NCBI GenBank assembly: GCA_045105475.1
Contig: JBGCDP010000030.1
Span: 1 to 64,000, forward strand
DNA length: 64,000 nucleotides
Direction: 5' to 3'
Source: WTJY01 sp045105475
Lineage (GTDB): Bacteria > Chloroflexota > Anaerolineae > Promineifilales > Promineifilaceae
Of this stretch, positions 17,434 to 27,636 are shown in pieces (positions within the stretch are counted from its first letter, which is position 1; the number at the start of each line of letters is the position of its first letter). Position numbers and translations under genes: made by a program. The notes beneath the pieces were generated by a model. That model was given only the letters and a program-made list of their open reading frames with translations. It made no database searches and was not told the origin of the DNA.

Positions 17434-19446
17434 ATGAAAAAGAAAACAGAACTAATCTTATTCGCCGTTTTGATAGCCATCACACTCGGGTTGCGCCTAT
17501 GGCAGCTGGATGGGGTGCCGCCGGGCTGGCGTGATGATGAATTGATCAACTCGCTCGTGATCTCTCAGCATGCGCTTGATGGAGACATCCGTCCATACTA
17601 CGCTGACGCTTCGGGCCACGAAGGACTATATCATATTCTAAACGCCGTTTTCCTTGGGTTATTTGGCCCAACCCCGGCCGGAATTCGCCTGCTATCTGTC
17701 ATATTAGGCTGTGTGACTATCGTTTTTACTTACCTACTAACAATCGAATTATTTCGCTTACACGAACATAGAAAGACGGCCGGATTCTTGGCTGCATCAG
17801 CCCTTAGCCTCAGCTTTTGGTCGCTCATGTATTCACGCACCGGCATTCGACACATCGCCCTCCCAGCTCTGGTCCTACCATCCTTTTATTTTCTATTTCA
17901 ATGGTTGAATCAAGTAATAGAAAAGCCGTTTCAAATTAAAATAGATCGCAGCCTTATCCTTGCGGCCGTCACCCTAGGCGCAGCCTACTACACCTACTTT
18001 GCCTCTCGTGGTGTCCCATTGATCCTTATCGCATTTGTCGCTTATCTGGCCCTCATCGATTGGGCCTTGCTCAAACGCAGCTGGAAGCAATGGCTATTTT
18101 TTGGCGCTGTCAGCACATTACTTGCGATCCCGCTCTATTTCTCAATCCAAAACCAAGCAGGAGCTGATGCACGGGTCGCAGAGTTAGCTGTCCCGCTCAT
18201 CGCCATGGGTGAAGGGAACTTTGAACCGCTCATTGAGCATGTTCGGCTCACACTCAGCATGACACATGCGGCTGGTGACGGTGAATTTTTATACAACATT
18301 CCCGGCCGACCTTTGTTTGGCCCCATAGGTGCTATTTTGTTTTGGCTGGGTATTGCGGTTTGCCTCTGGCAGTCGTTGGCATCTCTATGGAAACGTTGGG
18401 GACAAAAATCGGCCGATTCTCAACTGCATAGCCTGCCGTATATTTTCCTGCTTTTCTGGTGGCTGGCTGGCATCTCCCCTGCATTTATCAGCGTGCCACC
18501 GGCAAGCCTGTCTCATACGATTTTGGCGCAATCGGCCTTTTACATCATTCCTATCGTGCCACTCTTGTTTCTGCTCGATTGGTTGAAACGTAGCGACCGG
18601 CCGGTTAATTTTCAGATCGGTTTGATATCGGCATATGCTTTAATTCTTATCGTTCCAATCGCCCTACGCGATTTACCCGATTACTTTGTAACGTGGCCCC
18701 AACGTGGGCAGACTCGGTTTTTGTATCGAGCTGATATTCATGAACTAGCTGACGCAATTGCTGCCGACAGAATCAGTGACTTTGCTATCGGCAGCCCGTT
18801 GGCTGGCCCGTGGGACAAAGTTGCGTTTGCCGCCAACTTGGGCCCTGCGGCCGAAACCGCAAAGCCTCGTTGGTATAACCCAGAACGAGCCACTTTCTTA
18901 CTCCCACGTCTTAGCATCTTCGGGCGGCCGCGTACCATGACTCCTTGGCAACAAGATACCTTTACTCTGCTGGGAACCGGCGTAGGTGAGTTTAATTCTT
19001 ATCGAGCCACGCTTCTCCCCTTTCCACCAAATGACGAGGTCTGTTTTACGAATGAACTTTGCCTCACGCCTCACCTTGCTGGCATCAAAAGCGATGGTAG
19101 GCTCGAGGTTATTATCCAAATCTTTGTGCCCGGAACAGAGCTTTTACCCGTTGTTCCTCTTATTAGTAATCCGCCCCCGCCTAACGTTTACGCAGGGCCA
19201 CGTCTAGCGGTATTTGTACAACTCCTAGATGCAAACGGTAACTTTGTCTCAGGCGATGATGGTTTTTGGGTGGACCCAGAAACCTTAGAGATTGGAGATG
19301 TTTTTCAACAACGACACCTTCTAAGCGTTCCGGCCCTAAGCACAGGTGATACAATTGCTTTTGGACTGTACGATCCTGAATCCGGTCAACGTATTTTAAC
19401 CATCGACGGCCGAGATCTTGTTCAAATTCCGGTGACTCTTGAATAG
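17434..19446 (+). CDS. GT-C fold membrane glycosyltransferase-like protein
   Basis: This is probably a polyprenyl-phosphate-sugar dependent glycosyltransferase of the ArnT/PMT (GT39/83) type. The 670 residues start with a membrane helix, then LRLWQLDGVPPGWRDDE, where the acidic pair matches the catalytic loop position of the family. About ten more helices follow up to residue 415, and a soluble outer C-terminal domain of about 250 residues. An ATG at 17434 begins a typical signal-like MKKK start; an earlier in-frame start at 17383 has no support. The acceptor is unknown. Confidence 0.75.
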   Translation: MKKKTELILFAVLIAITLGLRLWQLDGVPPGWRDDELINSLVISQHALDGDIRPYYADASGHEGLYHILNAVFLGLFGPTPAGIRLLSVILGCVTIVFTYLLTIELFRLHEHRKTAGFLAASALSLSFWSLMYSRTGIRHIALPALVLPSFYFLFQWLNQVIEKPFQIKIDRSLILAAVTLGAAYYTYFASRGVPLILIAFVAYLALIDWALLKRSWKQWLFFGAVSTLLAIPLYFSIQNQAGADARVAELAVPLIAMGEGNFEPLIEHVRLTLSMTHAAGDGEFLYNIPGRPLFGPIGAILFWLGIAVCLWQSLASLWKRWGQKSADSQLHSLPYIFLLFWWLAGISPAFISVPPASLSHTILAQSAFYIIPIVPLLFLLDWLKRSDRPVNFQIGLISAYALILIVPIALRDLPDYFVTWPQRGQTRFLYRADIHELADAIAADRISDFAIGSPLAGPWDKVAFAANLGPAAETAKPRWYNPERATFLLPRLSIFGRPRTMTPWQQDTFTLLGTGVGEFNSYRATLLPFPPNDEVCFTNELCLTPHLAGIKSDGRLEVIIQIFVPGTELLPVVPLISNPPPPNVYAGPRLAVFVQLLDANGNFVSGDDGFWVDPETLEIGDVFQQRHLLSVPALSTGDTIAFGLYDPESGQRILTIDGRDLVQIPVTLE

Positions 19447-21763
19447 AAATCAGCACCTTGGCTCGAGCCAAAGGCTATTGCGCCACTATCTAAAAGAAAA
19501 TGCTCTTTGGGGCTACATTCTGCTAACCCTACTTTTGGGATTTGCCTATAGCGCTATCAATCCTATTCATGAAGGGACCGATGAACTTCGTCACTATCGT
19601 TTCGTTCAATACATCATTCAAAATAAAGCACTGCCGGTGCAAGGACAAGAAGATTGCCGCTCACAAAGCCATCACCCACCACTGTTTTATATGATGGCTT
19701 CGGCTGTTTCTTTTTGGGTCGATACAGGTCAATCGGTCTGCAATAATCCGCAAGACAATCCGTTTTGGGGGTACCGGCAGTGGGAAGTCGGCACAGATAA
19801 TAAGAACCTTTACCTGCATCAGTTTGATGAAGATTTCCCTTGGCGAGGGGAAGCTTTAGCCGCCCATTTAGCACGGTCGGTCAACGTATTGCTTGGTGGT
19901 TTGGCCGTAGCGATCACGTGGCTAACGGCGCGACTCATCTGGCCAAACAACCGCTGGATGGCTTTCGGTGCATTGCCCCTAATTGCATTCTTACCTCAGT
20001 TTTTATACATGTCTGGCACGCTCAATAACGACATCATTGCGGCCGTGGCCGGGGCATTGGTCTGTCTTGTGAGCGTATTGCTCATCAAACGCCCAGGCCC
20101 TCTAATCAACCCGATCAAGTGGGGGATTATCTTTGGTGCTGTCTATAGCTTGGCCCTCATGAGCAAATTTAACTTGGCCCCGTTTGGCTTACCCCTTGGG
20201 CTAGTAATTATCTATAAAACGTTATGGCAATCAGGTTTTCACCCCTACAGTTTTGGTCGAGCTGAAAAGTCTTTCGTCATAGCTGGTACAGCTATGGTTG
20301 GAACAACGGCCGTACTGGCTGGCTGGTGGTTTTTACGCAACCAAATCTTGTATGGTGAACCAACCGGGTTCCGCATTTTGACCGAGCTTTGGGGGGTGCG
20401 TGAAGCTAGCTCTAGCTGGGGGCTACTTTGGATCGAACTTCCCGGGATTTGGAGCAGCTTTGTCGGCCGTTTTGGATATGGGCAAATTCCGCTCCCGGCT
20501 CTTGTTTATCAAATCTCTTGGGGGCTAACCTTTTTCGCGATTCTTGGCATTGGCGTTTATCTGTTCTGGGTGCTTTACAATCATGATCAGATGGCGACTG
20601 AAAAGGAGGAGCTTGCCGCCAAAAGCCCACATCTGCTTTTACTCGGACTAGTTTCTCTAATCGCCATACTTGTCGTTTTCGCCTATGTGCTTGTAAGCCC
20701 GGCCGGAGCCATGGGCCGCTTCTTGTTTCCTGGGCTCCCAGCTTTTGCCATCCTGATCTTTTGGGGACTAACCCGTTGGCCTATTTTACTTGGATGGAAT
20801 TTCGATCGGCCGCTAGCGATTGGCCTCAACATCGTCATGCTACTAGTGGCACTTGTGGCTCTGTTTGGATATCTGCAACCAGCTTATGCGCGGCCGGAAA
20901 TAAATGTGACTGACCGAGGCGATCAATTCCAAACCGAAGCGGTACGGTTTGAACCATTTGTTGATCTAATCAATGCCAAGGCTTCAAAACGTATCTACAC
21001 CCCGGGTGAAGCGATTCGGCTTGATTTAACTTGGTCGGTTGTGTCAAAACCGTTTGGTGATTTTTACTTCTTCGTTCACCTCATCGACAAAGAAACTGGG
21101 GAGCTGATCGCTCAGCGTGATACTCAGCCCGTAACCGGTAAATTTCCGATGCATTTATGGCAAGAAGGGGATCTGTTTAATGATCATATCGAGATCCAAA
21201 TTCCTGAAACGGCTCACCCAACTACCGCAGAAATATCTATCGGTTTTTACGCACCTGTAGAGCAGTATCGCTTGGCTGTTTCAGACTCGGCCGGCAATGG
21301 TTTAGGTGACAGCTATACCGTCGCTCCTGTTGATCTAATCGAACGGCAAGGAGAATACCCCAATGCTCAAAACTGGAACTTTGAAGGGCGTGCAAGGCTG
21401 CGCGGATATGAGTACAGCAGCCGCAGTGTATCCACCAGTGAGCCGGTAGAATTGACCCTTTATTGGGATTTGCTTGATAAAAGCGCACTTGAGCAAACTG
21501 ACGTCATAGTACTTTTGTCCGGTGAAAATGGTGAGACATTTGAACTAACCAAATCGTTTTCAGAATTAATGTCAGGCTCTACTCGGGGTGGAACCGCTAT
21601 AGATAGCTATGCGATCAATGTAGACGGTCTACAAGAGGGCAATTTGAGGGCAATTTCATTGATTCTTATCGACCATTTCACAGGGGAGCGTGTTAACATG
21701 GTAACCGCTAGGGGCAACTGGATTGATAATGAGCTTTACCTCCCATCGGTCCAAGTTAGATAA
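19439..21763 (+). CDS. GT-C-like membrane protein (DUF2142-like)
   Basis: The 774-residue protein has an acidic first outer loop (PIHEGTDELRHYRF) after helix 1, about eleven membrane helices to residue 480 and a C-terminal soluble domain with beta-rich character. This layout matches GT-C type glycosyltransferases such as DUF2142. The most upstream start is TTG at 19439, overlapping the previous stop by 8 nt, so the gene is likely coupled to the preceding GT-C gene. The C-terminus reads NELYLPSVQVR, resembling the YLPLI-type motif seen in other exported proteins here. Confidence 0.7.
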   Translation: MNRNQHLGSSQRLLRHYLKENALWGYILLTLLLGFAYSAINPIHEGTDELRHYRFVQYIIQNKALPVQGQEDCRSQSHHPPLFYMMASAVSFWVDTGQSVCNNPQDNPFWGYRQWEVGTDNKNLYLHQFDEDFPWRGEALAAHLARSVNVLLGGLAVAITWLTARLIWPNNRWMAFGALPLIAFLPQFLYMSGTLNNDIIAAVAGALVCLVSVLLIKRPGPLINPIKWGIIFGAVYSLALMSKFNLAPFGLPLGLVIIYKTLWQSGFHPYSFGRAEKSFVIAGTAMVGTTAVLAGWWFLRNQILYGEPTGFRILTELWGVREASSSWGLLWIELPGIWSSFVGRFGYGQIPLPALVYQISWGLTFFAILGIGVYLFWVLYNHDQMATEKEELAAKSPHLLLLGLVSLIAILVVFAYVLVSPAGAMGRFLFPGLPAFAILIFWGLTRWPILLGWNFDRPLAIGLNIVMLLVALVALFGYLQPAYARPEINVTDRGDQFQTEAVRFEPFVDLINAKASKRIYTPGEAIRLDLTWSVVSKPFGDFYFFVHLIDKETGELIAQRDTQPVTGKFPMHLWQEGDLFNDHIEIQIPETAHPTTAEISIGFYAPVEQYRLAVSDSAGNGLGDSYTVAPVDLIERQGEYPNAQNWNFEGRARLRGYEYSSRSVSTSEPVELTLYWDLLDKSALEQTDVIVLLSGENGETFELTKSFSELMSGSTRGGTAIDSYAINVDGLQEGNLRAISLILIDHFTGERVNMVTARGNWIDNELYLPSVQVR

Positions 21764-21793
21764 CAAGTGGCAAGCTATACACTTGAGGCGATA

Positions 21794-21873
21794 AAACCTG
21801 AAACATTGATTAATCGTTTTAGGTTTACAATACCGAGGACCAGCTGAACACAACAAGTTTGTGTCTTCTTTTT
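21794..21873 (+). other. Two stem-loops after the GT-C gene pair
   Basis: An 11-bp stem (21794-21804 with 21816-21826, one G-U pair) is followed by a weaker ACACAA/TTGTGT hairpin (21848-21864) that runs into CTTCTTTTT. Together they may terminate the upstream gene. Neither has a strong T tract. Confidence 0.4.
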
Positions 21874-21991
21874 GGCCCTCACGCCAAATTCAACCAAGTG
21901 AGTGGCTTTACCAACGCAAGAACTTCACAAAGCAAAAGCTAAACAATGTGAAGAGCAATGTTCGATCACTTACCCTTCTGCAATACCTGAT

Positions 21992-24412
21992 ATGAAAAGG
22001 CGCACGCTGTTCTCATCCGCCATCACAATCTTCATTGCATTTTTCCTGTGGGGCATCTCCATCATAACGGTGGGCGATATTCCATTTGCAGGAATGGTAT
22101 TAATCGTTCTTGCTTCTATCATATCGGGTCAAATTTTGACGGACCGAATGGTAGCAAGTGAGTCTACATCTCCTGCTGTCAGCAAAACCTCTACAAAAAC
22201 AGACCTTACCCGCCGACAGGTTGAAAATCTTCAACTGCGTTTAGACGAGCTGAAAATGCTGCGTCAGTTTGAAGAAGCCCTTAATTTCACAATCAGCCTT
22301 GATGCGATTCTTTGGCTGATTTACACAAATTGTCAAGAAGCTGTCAACGGCCAAGATTTTCGGATCTACATCAACGACTATCAGTCGGAAGAGCTTTATA
22401 CCGCTTTTTATGCAGATAAAGGTCGCCGGATGCCAGAGTTTGAAGGGCTTTGGAAAAAGGTAGCAGATGATCGGGTGCATAATGTCATTGATATAGGTCA
22501 GGTCTGGGAATATAAGGATGATGACAATCGCTACTGGCTGATTGCACCGCTTAACTCGGGAGCAAATTCGGTAGGTGCGATTCAAGTTAGCCACTCTGAA
22601 ATTGGCGTTCCTTTTCCACCACCTGAATATGAGATTTTTGCGCGTTTATCTTACCAGGCGGCAAATGCGCTTGATAATTGGCAAACGAGCGAGTGGCTAA
22701 AAATTCGAGCCAACCAGCTAGAAAGTTTAGTTGAGGTCATTCGGACGATTACGGCCGAGCTTACAACTGAAAACCTGCTTGATCTAGTCTTAACGAAAGC
22801 TGTAGAACTACTCGATGTTGAATCAGGTAGCTTTTTACTCGTAGATGAAAATACAGGTCAGCTAGAGTTTGTTGCGGCCAGCGGCCCAGTTCGGCATGAT
22901 TTGGTTGGCACCCGCCTACCATTCGGTCAAGGAATTGCCGGACGTGTGGCTCAGACGGGTGAGCCCAAAATGGCCAACGATGTTGGTGATACTCACACAT
23001 GGTTTGAGGGGGTTGACTCTAAAACTTCATACAAGACTGAATCGATCCTGACTGTACCGCTTAAATTCAATAAAGCGGTGCTGGGCGTTTTGCAGATTAT
23101 CAATCGCAAAAATGGTGCAGCGTTTACCAAAGCCGATCAACAGCTTCTATCTGCGTTTGCAGATGCAGCCGTGGTTGCCTTGCGTAATGCGCGCTTGCAT
23201 CAACAAACCGATGTGAAGCTGCAAGACCGTGTTCAAGAACTTTCATTGCTCCAAGAAATTGATCGTGACCTAAACTCAAACATTGAGATGGATGCGACCT
23301 TTAATAATATTTTGGGCTGGGTAAAACGACTGTATTCGGCCGACGCTGGCGCTATCATTTTATTTACTGATGAGGGTGAATGGCTAGGTGATCAGGAATT
23401 TGGTTATGATCGGCCGTTAGATACCCTTAACTACAATCAAATGACTTTGCCTGGCTTGATGGGGAAAGTACTTAAATCGAGTCAGCCTGTATTAACCGGA
23501 AATGCGGACAAAGAAGAGCTTTACCATGCGTTCCGGCGTGAAACCCGTTCGCAAATGATCTTGCCGATTATCATCAAGAATCAGGCGGCTGGAATCGTAT
23601 CGATTGAGCGCAACGATGAAAACGCATTTACGGCCGATGATCTAATCTCAGCGACGACACTGATTAACCATTGTGCATCATCGCTTACCAACTCACGTCT
23701 GTATTATCGGGTTCAAGCTGCAAACCATGCCAAATCAGAATTTATTTCAATCGTTTCGCATGAGTTAAAGAACCCGCTCACTTCAATTAAGGGATATGGT
23801 GATCTACTGCTTAGCGGACTTTCAGGGAAAATGTCTGATCAGCAAACTGAATTTGTGAAAACCATCCATACCAACGTCAAACGGATGAATCGCCTCATCC
23901 GTGACCTGACTGATGTGTCTCGCATTGACACTGGCCAGTTAAGTGTTGAGCCAGAACCGATGCCGATTGGTGCGGTGATCAGTGAAACCATCACGACAAT
24001 TCAGGCGGTTGCTGATAAGAAAAACATCGACATACATCTTGAGATGCTGCCCCATTCGCCTATTGTTTATGGGGACCAAGAACGCTTGGTTCAAGTGCTT
24101 ACCAATCTCATGAGCAATGCTTGTAAATACTCGCCTGAAAACAGCAATGTCTATGTATCGCTAACCAACGGTGGAAATCGAATTAAGCTGGCGGTTAAAG
24201 ACGAAGGGTTTGGAATTTCAACTGACGATCAAGCTAAGCTATTTACACGCTTCTTTCGCTCAGAAGATCCTAATGTACGTCAGGCACCGGGCACCGGCTT
24301 AGGCCTTTCCATTTCGCGTGCGATTATTGAGCGACATGGTGGAGAGCTAGACTTTAACAGCAAGCTAGGAGAAGGGACCGAGTTCTGGTTCACGGTTCCA
24401 TTGGCGAATTAG
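21992..24412 (+). CDS. Hybrid-less sensor histidine kinase with three GAF-like domains
   Basis: This is a membrane sensor kinase. From the ATG at 21992 the 806 residues begin with two membrane helices (about 6-25 and 29-48). A short coiled stretch and three GAF-like regions follow (about 75-220, 240-400, 415-560). Next come a HisKA domain with the phospho-acceptor SHELKNPLTSIKGYG near 590 and a HATPase with NLMSNACKYSPE, KDEGFGIS and GTGLGLSISRA. No response regulator gene is adjacent. An in-frame GTG at 21902 would add 30 polar residues before the first helix and seems less likely. Confidence 0.9.
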   Translation: MKRRTLFSSAITIFIAFFLWGISIITVGDIPFAGMVLIVLASIISGQILTDRMVASESTSPAVSKTSTKTDLTRRQVENLQLRLDELKMLRQFEEALNFTISLDAILWLIYTNCQEAVNGQDFRIYINDYQSEELYTAFYADKGRRMPEFEGLWKKVADDRVHNVIDIGQVWEYKDDDNRYWLIAPLNSGANSVGAIQVSHSEIGVPFPPPEYEIFARLSYQAANALDNWQTSEWLKIRANQLESLVEVIRTITAELTTENLLDLVLTKAVELLDVESGSFLLVDENTGQLEFVAASGPVRHDLVGTRLPFGQGIAGRVAQTGEPKMANDVGDTHTWFEGVDSKTSYKTESILTVPLKFNKAVLGVLQIINRKNGAAFTKADQQLLSAFADAAVVALRNARLHQQTDVKLQDRVQELSLLQEIDRDLNSNIEMDATFNNILGWVKRLYSADAGAIILFTDEGEWLGDQEFGYDRPLDTLNYNQMTLPGLMGKVLKSSQPVLTGNADKEELYHAFRRETRSQMILPIIIKNQAAGIVSIERNDENAFTADDLISATTLINHCASSLTNSRLYYRVQAANHAKSEFISIVSHELKNPLTSIKGYGDLLLSGLSGKMSDQQTEFVKTIHTNVKRMNRLIRDLTDVSRIDTGQLSVEPEPMPIGAVISETITTIQAVADKKNIDIHLEMLPHSPIVYGDQERLVQVLTNLMSNACKYSPENSNVYVSLTNGGNRIKLAVKDEGFGISTDDQAKLFTRFFRSEDPNVRQAPGTGLGLSISRAIIERHGGELDFNSKLGEGTEFWFTVPLAN

Positions 24413-24486
24413 TTCGCTAGAAGCTTACCGACAGTTGGCTTATAGCCTGCACTACCCAATCTATTTAAACCCTATAAAATCGAGCC

Positions 24487-25371
24487 ATGCATACAACTTC
24501 TATTTCTCTGCCACAACCTTTTGATTTTGTTTCTACCGTCACTGACCACGGCTGGTATGACCTAGCTCCATGGCTCTGGCGGCCGGAGACAAGCACCTTA
24601 GAGCGAGTTGAACGGTTACTGTCTGATCGAGTTGTGCTGCTTGCTATTCGGCAAGATGGGAATCAGCTATTGATCAGTTGCAACGAAAAATTAAGTACGG
24701 CCGAGGAGGAAGCGGTATGCCATGGAATAAAACGCTCATTACGCCTTGACCAAGATTTCCAACCTTTTTATGAGGTTGCTAGGAAAAAGTCGGATCAGAC
24801 ATTGTGGAACGCAGTTCAACACGGCCGTGGGCGACTAATGCGCACGCCAACGCTGTTCGAAGACGTCATCAAAATGATCTGCACAACGAATATTAATTGG
24901 GCACAAACCAAGCAAATGAGCCAGCGCATATGTGATGCACTAGGGTCACCTTTAACAAGTGACCCGACCCGCAATGCATTTCCAACACCGTCTCAGGTGG
25001 CAGCCGCGAGCGATTCTATCTTCGCCGAAGAGGTCCGATTGGGTTATCGGAATGGATCGGTACAGCATTTGGGACGTGAAATTGAAAGCGGCCGTTTCGA
25101 CCTTGAAGCATTGAATCATTCCAAGCTGCGTGGCGATGATTTACGCAAAGAATTGCAAAAGCTGAAAGGGGTTGGCCCGTATGCGGCCGCGGCTTTGGCG
25201 GGCTTAATTGGTGATTACACCCATCTACCGGTCGATTCCGCCTATCGGGAGCATGTGCGAGATAAATATTTCAATGGGGACAAATCTGTGCCAGACAAAG
25301 CGCTCATGCAGATTTACGAGAGTTGGGGAAAATGGAAGCAATTGGCCTATTGGTTTGACCGTGATCGATGA
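24487..25371 (+). CDS. AlkA-like DNA glycosylase (HhH-GPD family)
   Basis: This is a base-excision repair glycosylase, probably acting on 3-methyladenine or related alkylated bases. Of 294 residues, the helix-hairpin-helix LKGVGPYAAAALAGL sits near 225 and the catalytic aspartate lies in LPVDSAYREH near 250. No Fe-S cysteine cluster follows, unlike EndoIII/MutY. TAAAAT ends 6 nt before the ATG with no ribosome-binding site, suggesting a leaderless mRNA. Confidence 0.85.
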   Translation: MHTTSISLPQPFDFVSTVTDHGWYDLAPWLWRPETSTLERVERLLSDRVVLLAIRQDGNQLLISCNEKLSTAEEEAVCHGIKRSLRLDQDFQPFYEVARKKSDQTLWNAVQHGRGRLMRTPTLFEDVIKMICTTNINWAQTKQMSQRICDALGSPLTSDPTRNAFPTPSQVAAASDSIFAEEVRLGYRNGSVQHLGREIESGRFDLEALNHSKLRGDDLRKELQKLKGVGPYAAAALAGLIGDYTHLPVDSAYREHVRDKYFNGDKSVPDKALMQIYESWGKWKQLAYWFDRDR

Positions 25372-25390
25372 TCGGCTGATGCTTAATCGC

Positions 25391-27388
25391 TTATTGTGAT
25401 AGCTCCAGAAAATCTCCGGCCGGTTCCCCATTAATTTCTAAAGGAAGCCTCTGCTCGCTATCAGGCTCATACCAGCCGATAATAAGCTGATTAATGTCCA
25501 TAACTGAGCCTGCAATTGGATTTTCATCTTCTATCAGATCGGCCGGAATCTGCAACAGATGAAGCTGCACCATCATGTCACCAGCCCCCCATGATGACGT
25601 AGGAATCGAAAGTTGGTCAGCTTGGCTAACGATTTGACCGTCTATATCGAGAACCTGTGTAAAAAGCACTAAATCATCTTTGGGCTGCTCAATAACGTTC
25701 CAAACGGTAAGAATGCCGATTTGCTGGTTATCTGGGTCCGGCCGGATTTGAAAAGCAGCCAAGCTTGTCACATCCCCAAAGGCGACCAAATCTTCAGATT
25801 GAATTAAGAAGTCTGTAAAGTCAGAGCGAATCTCAGGGCCAGCTATTTCAATCTGATTCAATATCGCGTCAAAATCACCATTTGAGTCTTCAAGCTCTTC
25901 GCTTGGGAACAGAAAGATCGGCGCCAAGCGACTATTAATGAGCGTAAACGTTTCACCAACCGGAATTAGCAGACTATCACGGCCATCAAAAAGCTTTAGC
26001 TTGATGTCAGGGTTATCGCTTGCAAGCAACGCCACCGCCCCATCATGATATTTGCCCGGAGCATCAACCGATATCGCAACTGACCCCGATAGACTTGGAT
26101 CAAGATCCTGAACAGCGCCAAAGAGCACAGACTCATATTGCAAGCGCACTTCGGGATGAGCGGCCCAGTCAATGAAATAGCTCTGAACCGTATCAAGACT
26201 GATATAAGCGAAAAGGAAGATCAGCATAGCACCCGCAAGAATTTTTTGTGCGTCAGGTGATTTCCGCCACATCCAATCGATAAATACAGCCGGAAAAATA
26301 TATAACACCGGCATAGCGGCCACCGCTTGGGTTGTCCCTAAAAATGGACCGGTAATAAAAACGGGCGTTAATCCTAAAAGCAGCCAAGCAATGCAGAAAA
26401 CGGCTAAACTTTTCTGGTTTTTAAAGGGGGAGAGGGTTTTTGTTGAGGGGCCCATACGCCAAATAAAAATCAACCCTAAACCGAAAAAAGCGGAGATGAT
26501 GGGGAGCAATAGCGATCGTTCTGAAATGTTGTAACGCCACGCGGAATCGCCGATGGTGAAGAGCATACGCACACCTTCGGCCGTATTGCGCAACAGCGGA
26601 ATCCAATTGCCGCCCCCAGCTTCTGAAAGAGGTCCGGCTAAATCACCGATGCGATTTTCGGCTTCAGGGTTCCGAACCAAAAAGATGAGCAGAGGAGATG
26701 CCACAGCTGCCATCGTCCCTAATACTGCGGCCGTTGGCCGCCAAAGCGCAGAGTAAGCGTCTCGTTGAAAAACAAACCAGTACAGCAGCATACCGGGTAG
26801 CAATAGCCACATGATGCGGGCTGGAATATAGGTATAAAACGAAAGGCCCAGCATGAGCCCTGCAATTAACCATGGTGGGATGAGTCGAATGGGGCGAGTA
26901 TTGGCTAACGCGGCCGCTTGAATAGCTTGAAGCCAAAAGTAGATACCCAGCACCAAAAATACTGGCATTGTTATGGTGCGTAACGCATGGCGTGACACCA
27001 TAACGGGCCAGAAGCTAAGTGCAAGCCCGGCCGTTGTTAGCAACGCGACTCGTTCTGAAAACAGTTTGCGTACAAGCGCATAGGTCGCCGCAACAAGAAT
27101 GATCCCAAAAAACGCTGAAACAAGCCGGGGTGCGAGCCAAGTTGGTCCAAGCAGAGCCATGACCCCAGCGGTGATGTAGTCATACAGTGGCTCCCGGCCG
27201 TTAGCAACTGCAAAATAGATCGGTCGTTCAGCACCGGTCACAATATTCCATGCGCTTACCCCATGCACCGCTTCATCATGTGTTAGCCCTGGTGGTGCAC
27301 TGGTCAGTCCGAAAAGGCGTAACCCTGCGGCTGAAAATAAAATTGCTAATCGCAGTAATCGATTGCGCCAAATTCGAGATAGTTTCAT
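25391..27388 (-). CDS. GT-C fold membrane glycosyltransferase-like protein
   Basis: This is the third GT-C enzyme of the window. The 665 residues (from the ATG at 27388) start with a helix followed by LRLFGLTSAPPGLTHDE, the acidic loop being parallel to WRDDE in the gene at 17434. About ten helices and a soluble C-terminal domain of about 230 residues follow. The ATG at 27430 would add an unlikely cysteine-containing tail; TATCAT lies 7 nt before 27388. Sequence and layout suggest it is a paralogue of the 17434 gene. Confidence 0.75.
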   Translation of the reverse strand: MKLSRIWRNRLLRLAILFSAAGLRLFGLTSAPPGLTHDEAVHGVSAWNIVTGAERPIYFAVANGREPLYDYITAGVMALLGPTWLAPRLVSAFFGIILVAATYALVRKLFSERVALLTTAGLALSFWPVMVSRHALRTITMPVFLVLGIYFWLQAIQAAALANTRPIRLIPPWLIAGLMLGLSFYTYIPARIMWLLLPGMLLYWFVFQRDAYSALWRPTAAVLGTMAAVASPLLIFLVRNPEAENRIGDLAGPLSEAGGGNWIPLLRNTAEGVRMLFTIGDSAWRYNISERSLLLPIISAFFGLGLIFIWRMGPSTKTLSPFKNQKSLAVFCIAWLLLGLTPVFITGPFLGTTQAVAAMPVLYIFPAVFIDWMWRKSPDAQKILAGAMLIFLFAYISLDTVQSYFIDWAAHPEVRLQYESVLFGAVQDLDPSLSGSVAISVDAPGKYHDGAVALLASDNPDIKLKLFDGRDSLLIPVGETFTLINSRLAPIFLFPSEELEDSNGDFDAILNQIEIAGPEIRSDFTDFLIQSEDLVAFGDVTSLAAFQIRPDPDNQQIGILTVWNVIEQPKDDLVLFTQVLDIDGQIVSQADQLSIPTSSWGAGDMMVQLHLLQIPADLIEDENPIAGSVMDINQLIIGWYEPDSEQRLPLEINGEPAGDFLELSQ

Positions 27389-27636
27389 AAGCAGGATGAT
27401 ACATAGCCCCTCTGCGGGATGCCAACACAATCACCACCTGCTAAAATGTGGGGGTTGGATAAAAGTGAAGAATAGGCATGAGGGGTGTACAAGCAGACCT
27501 ATAGTCACGAACCAACCTTTTAAACTCCCAAAACAGATTTACAAAAGCGATACGCACGAGCATAGATTTGATGAGATTCGGTAGTTAGCAGCTTCCCTAT
27601 CTTGCATCCCCTCGTCCCTATCCTTTCCTAAAAATT

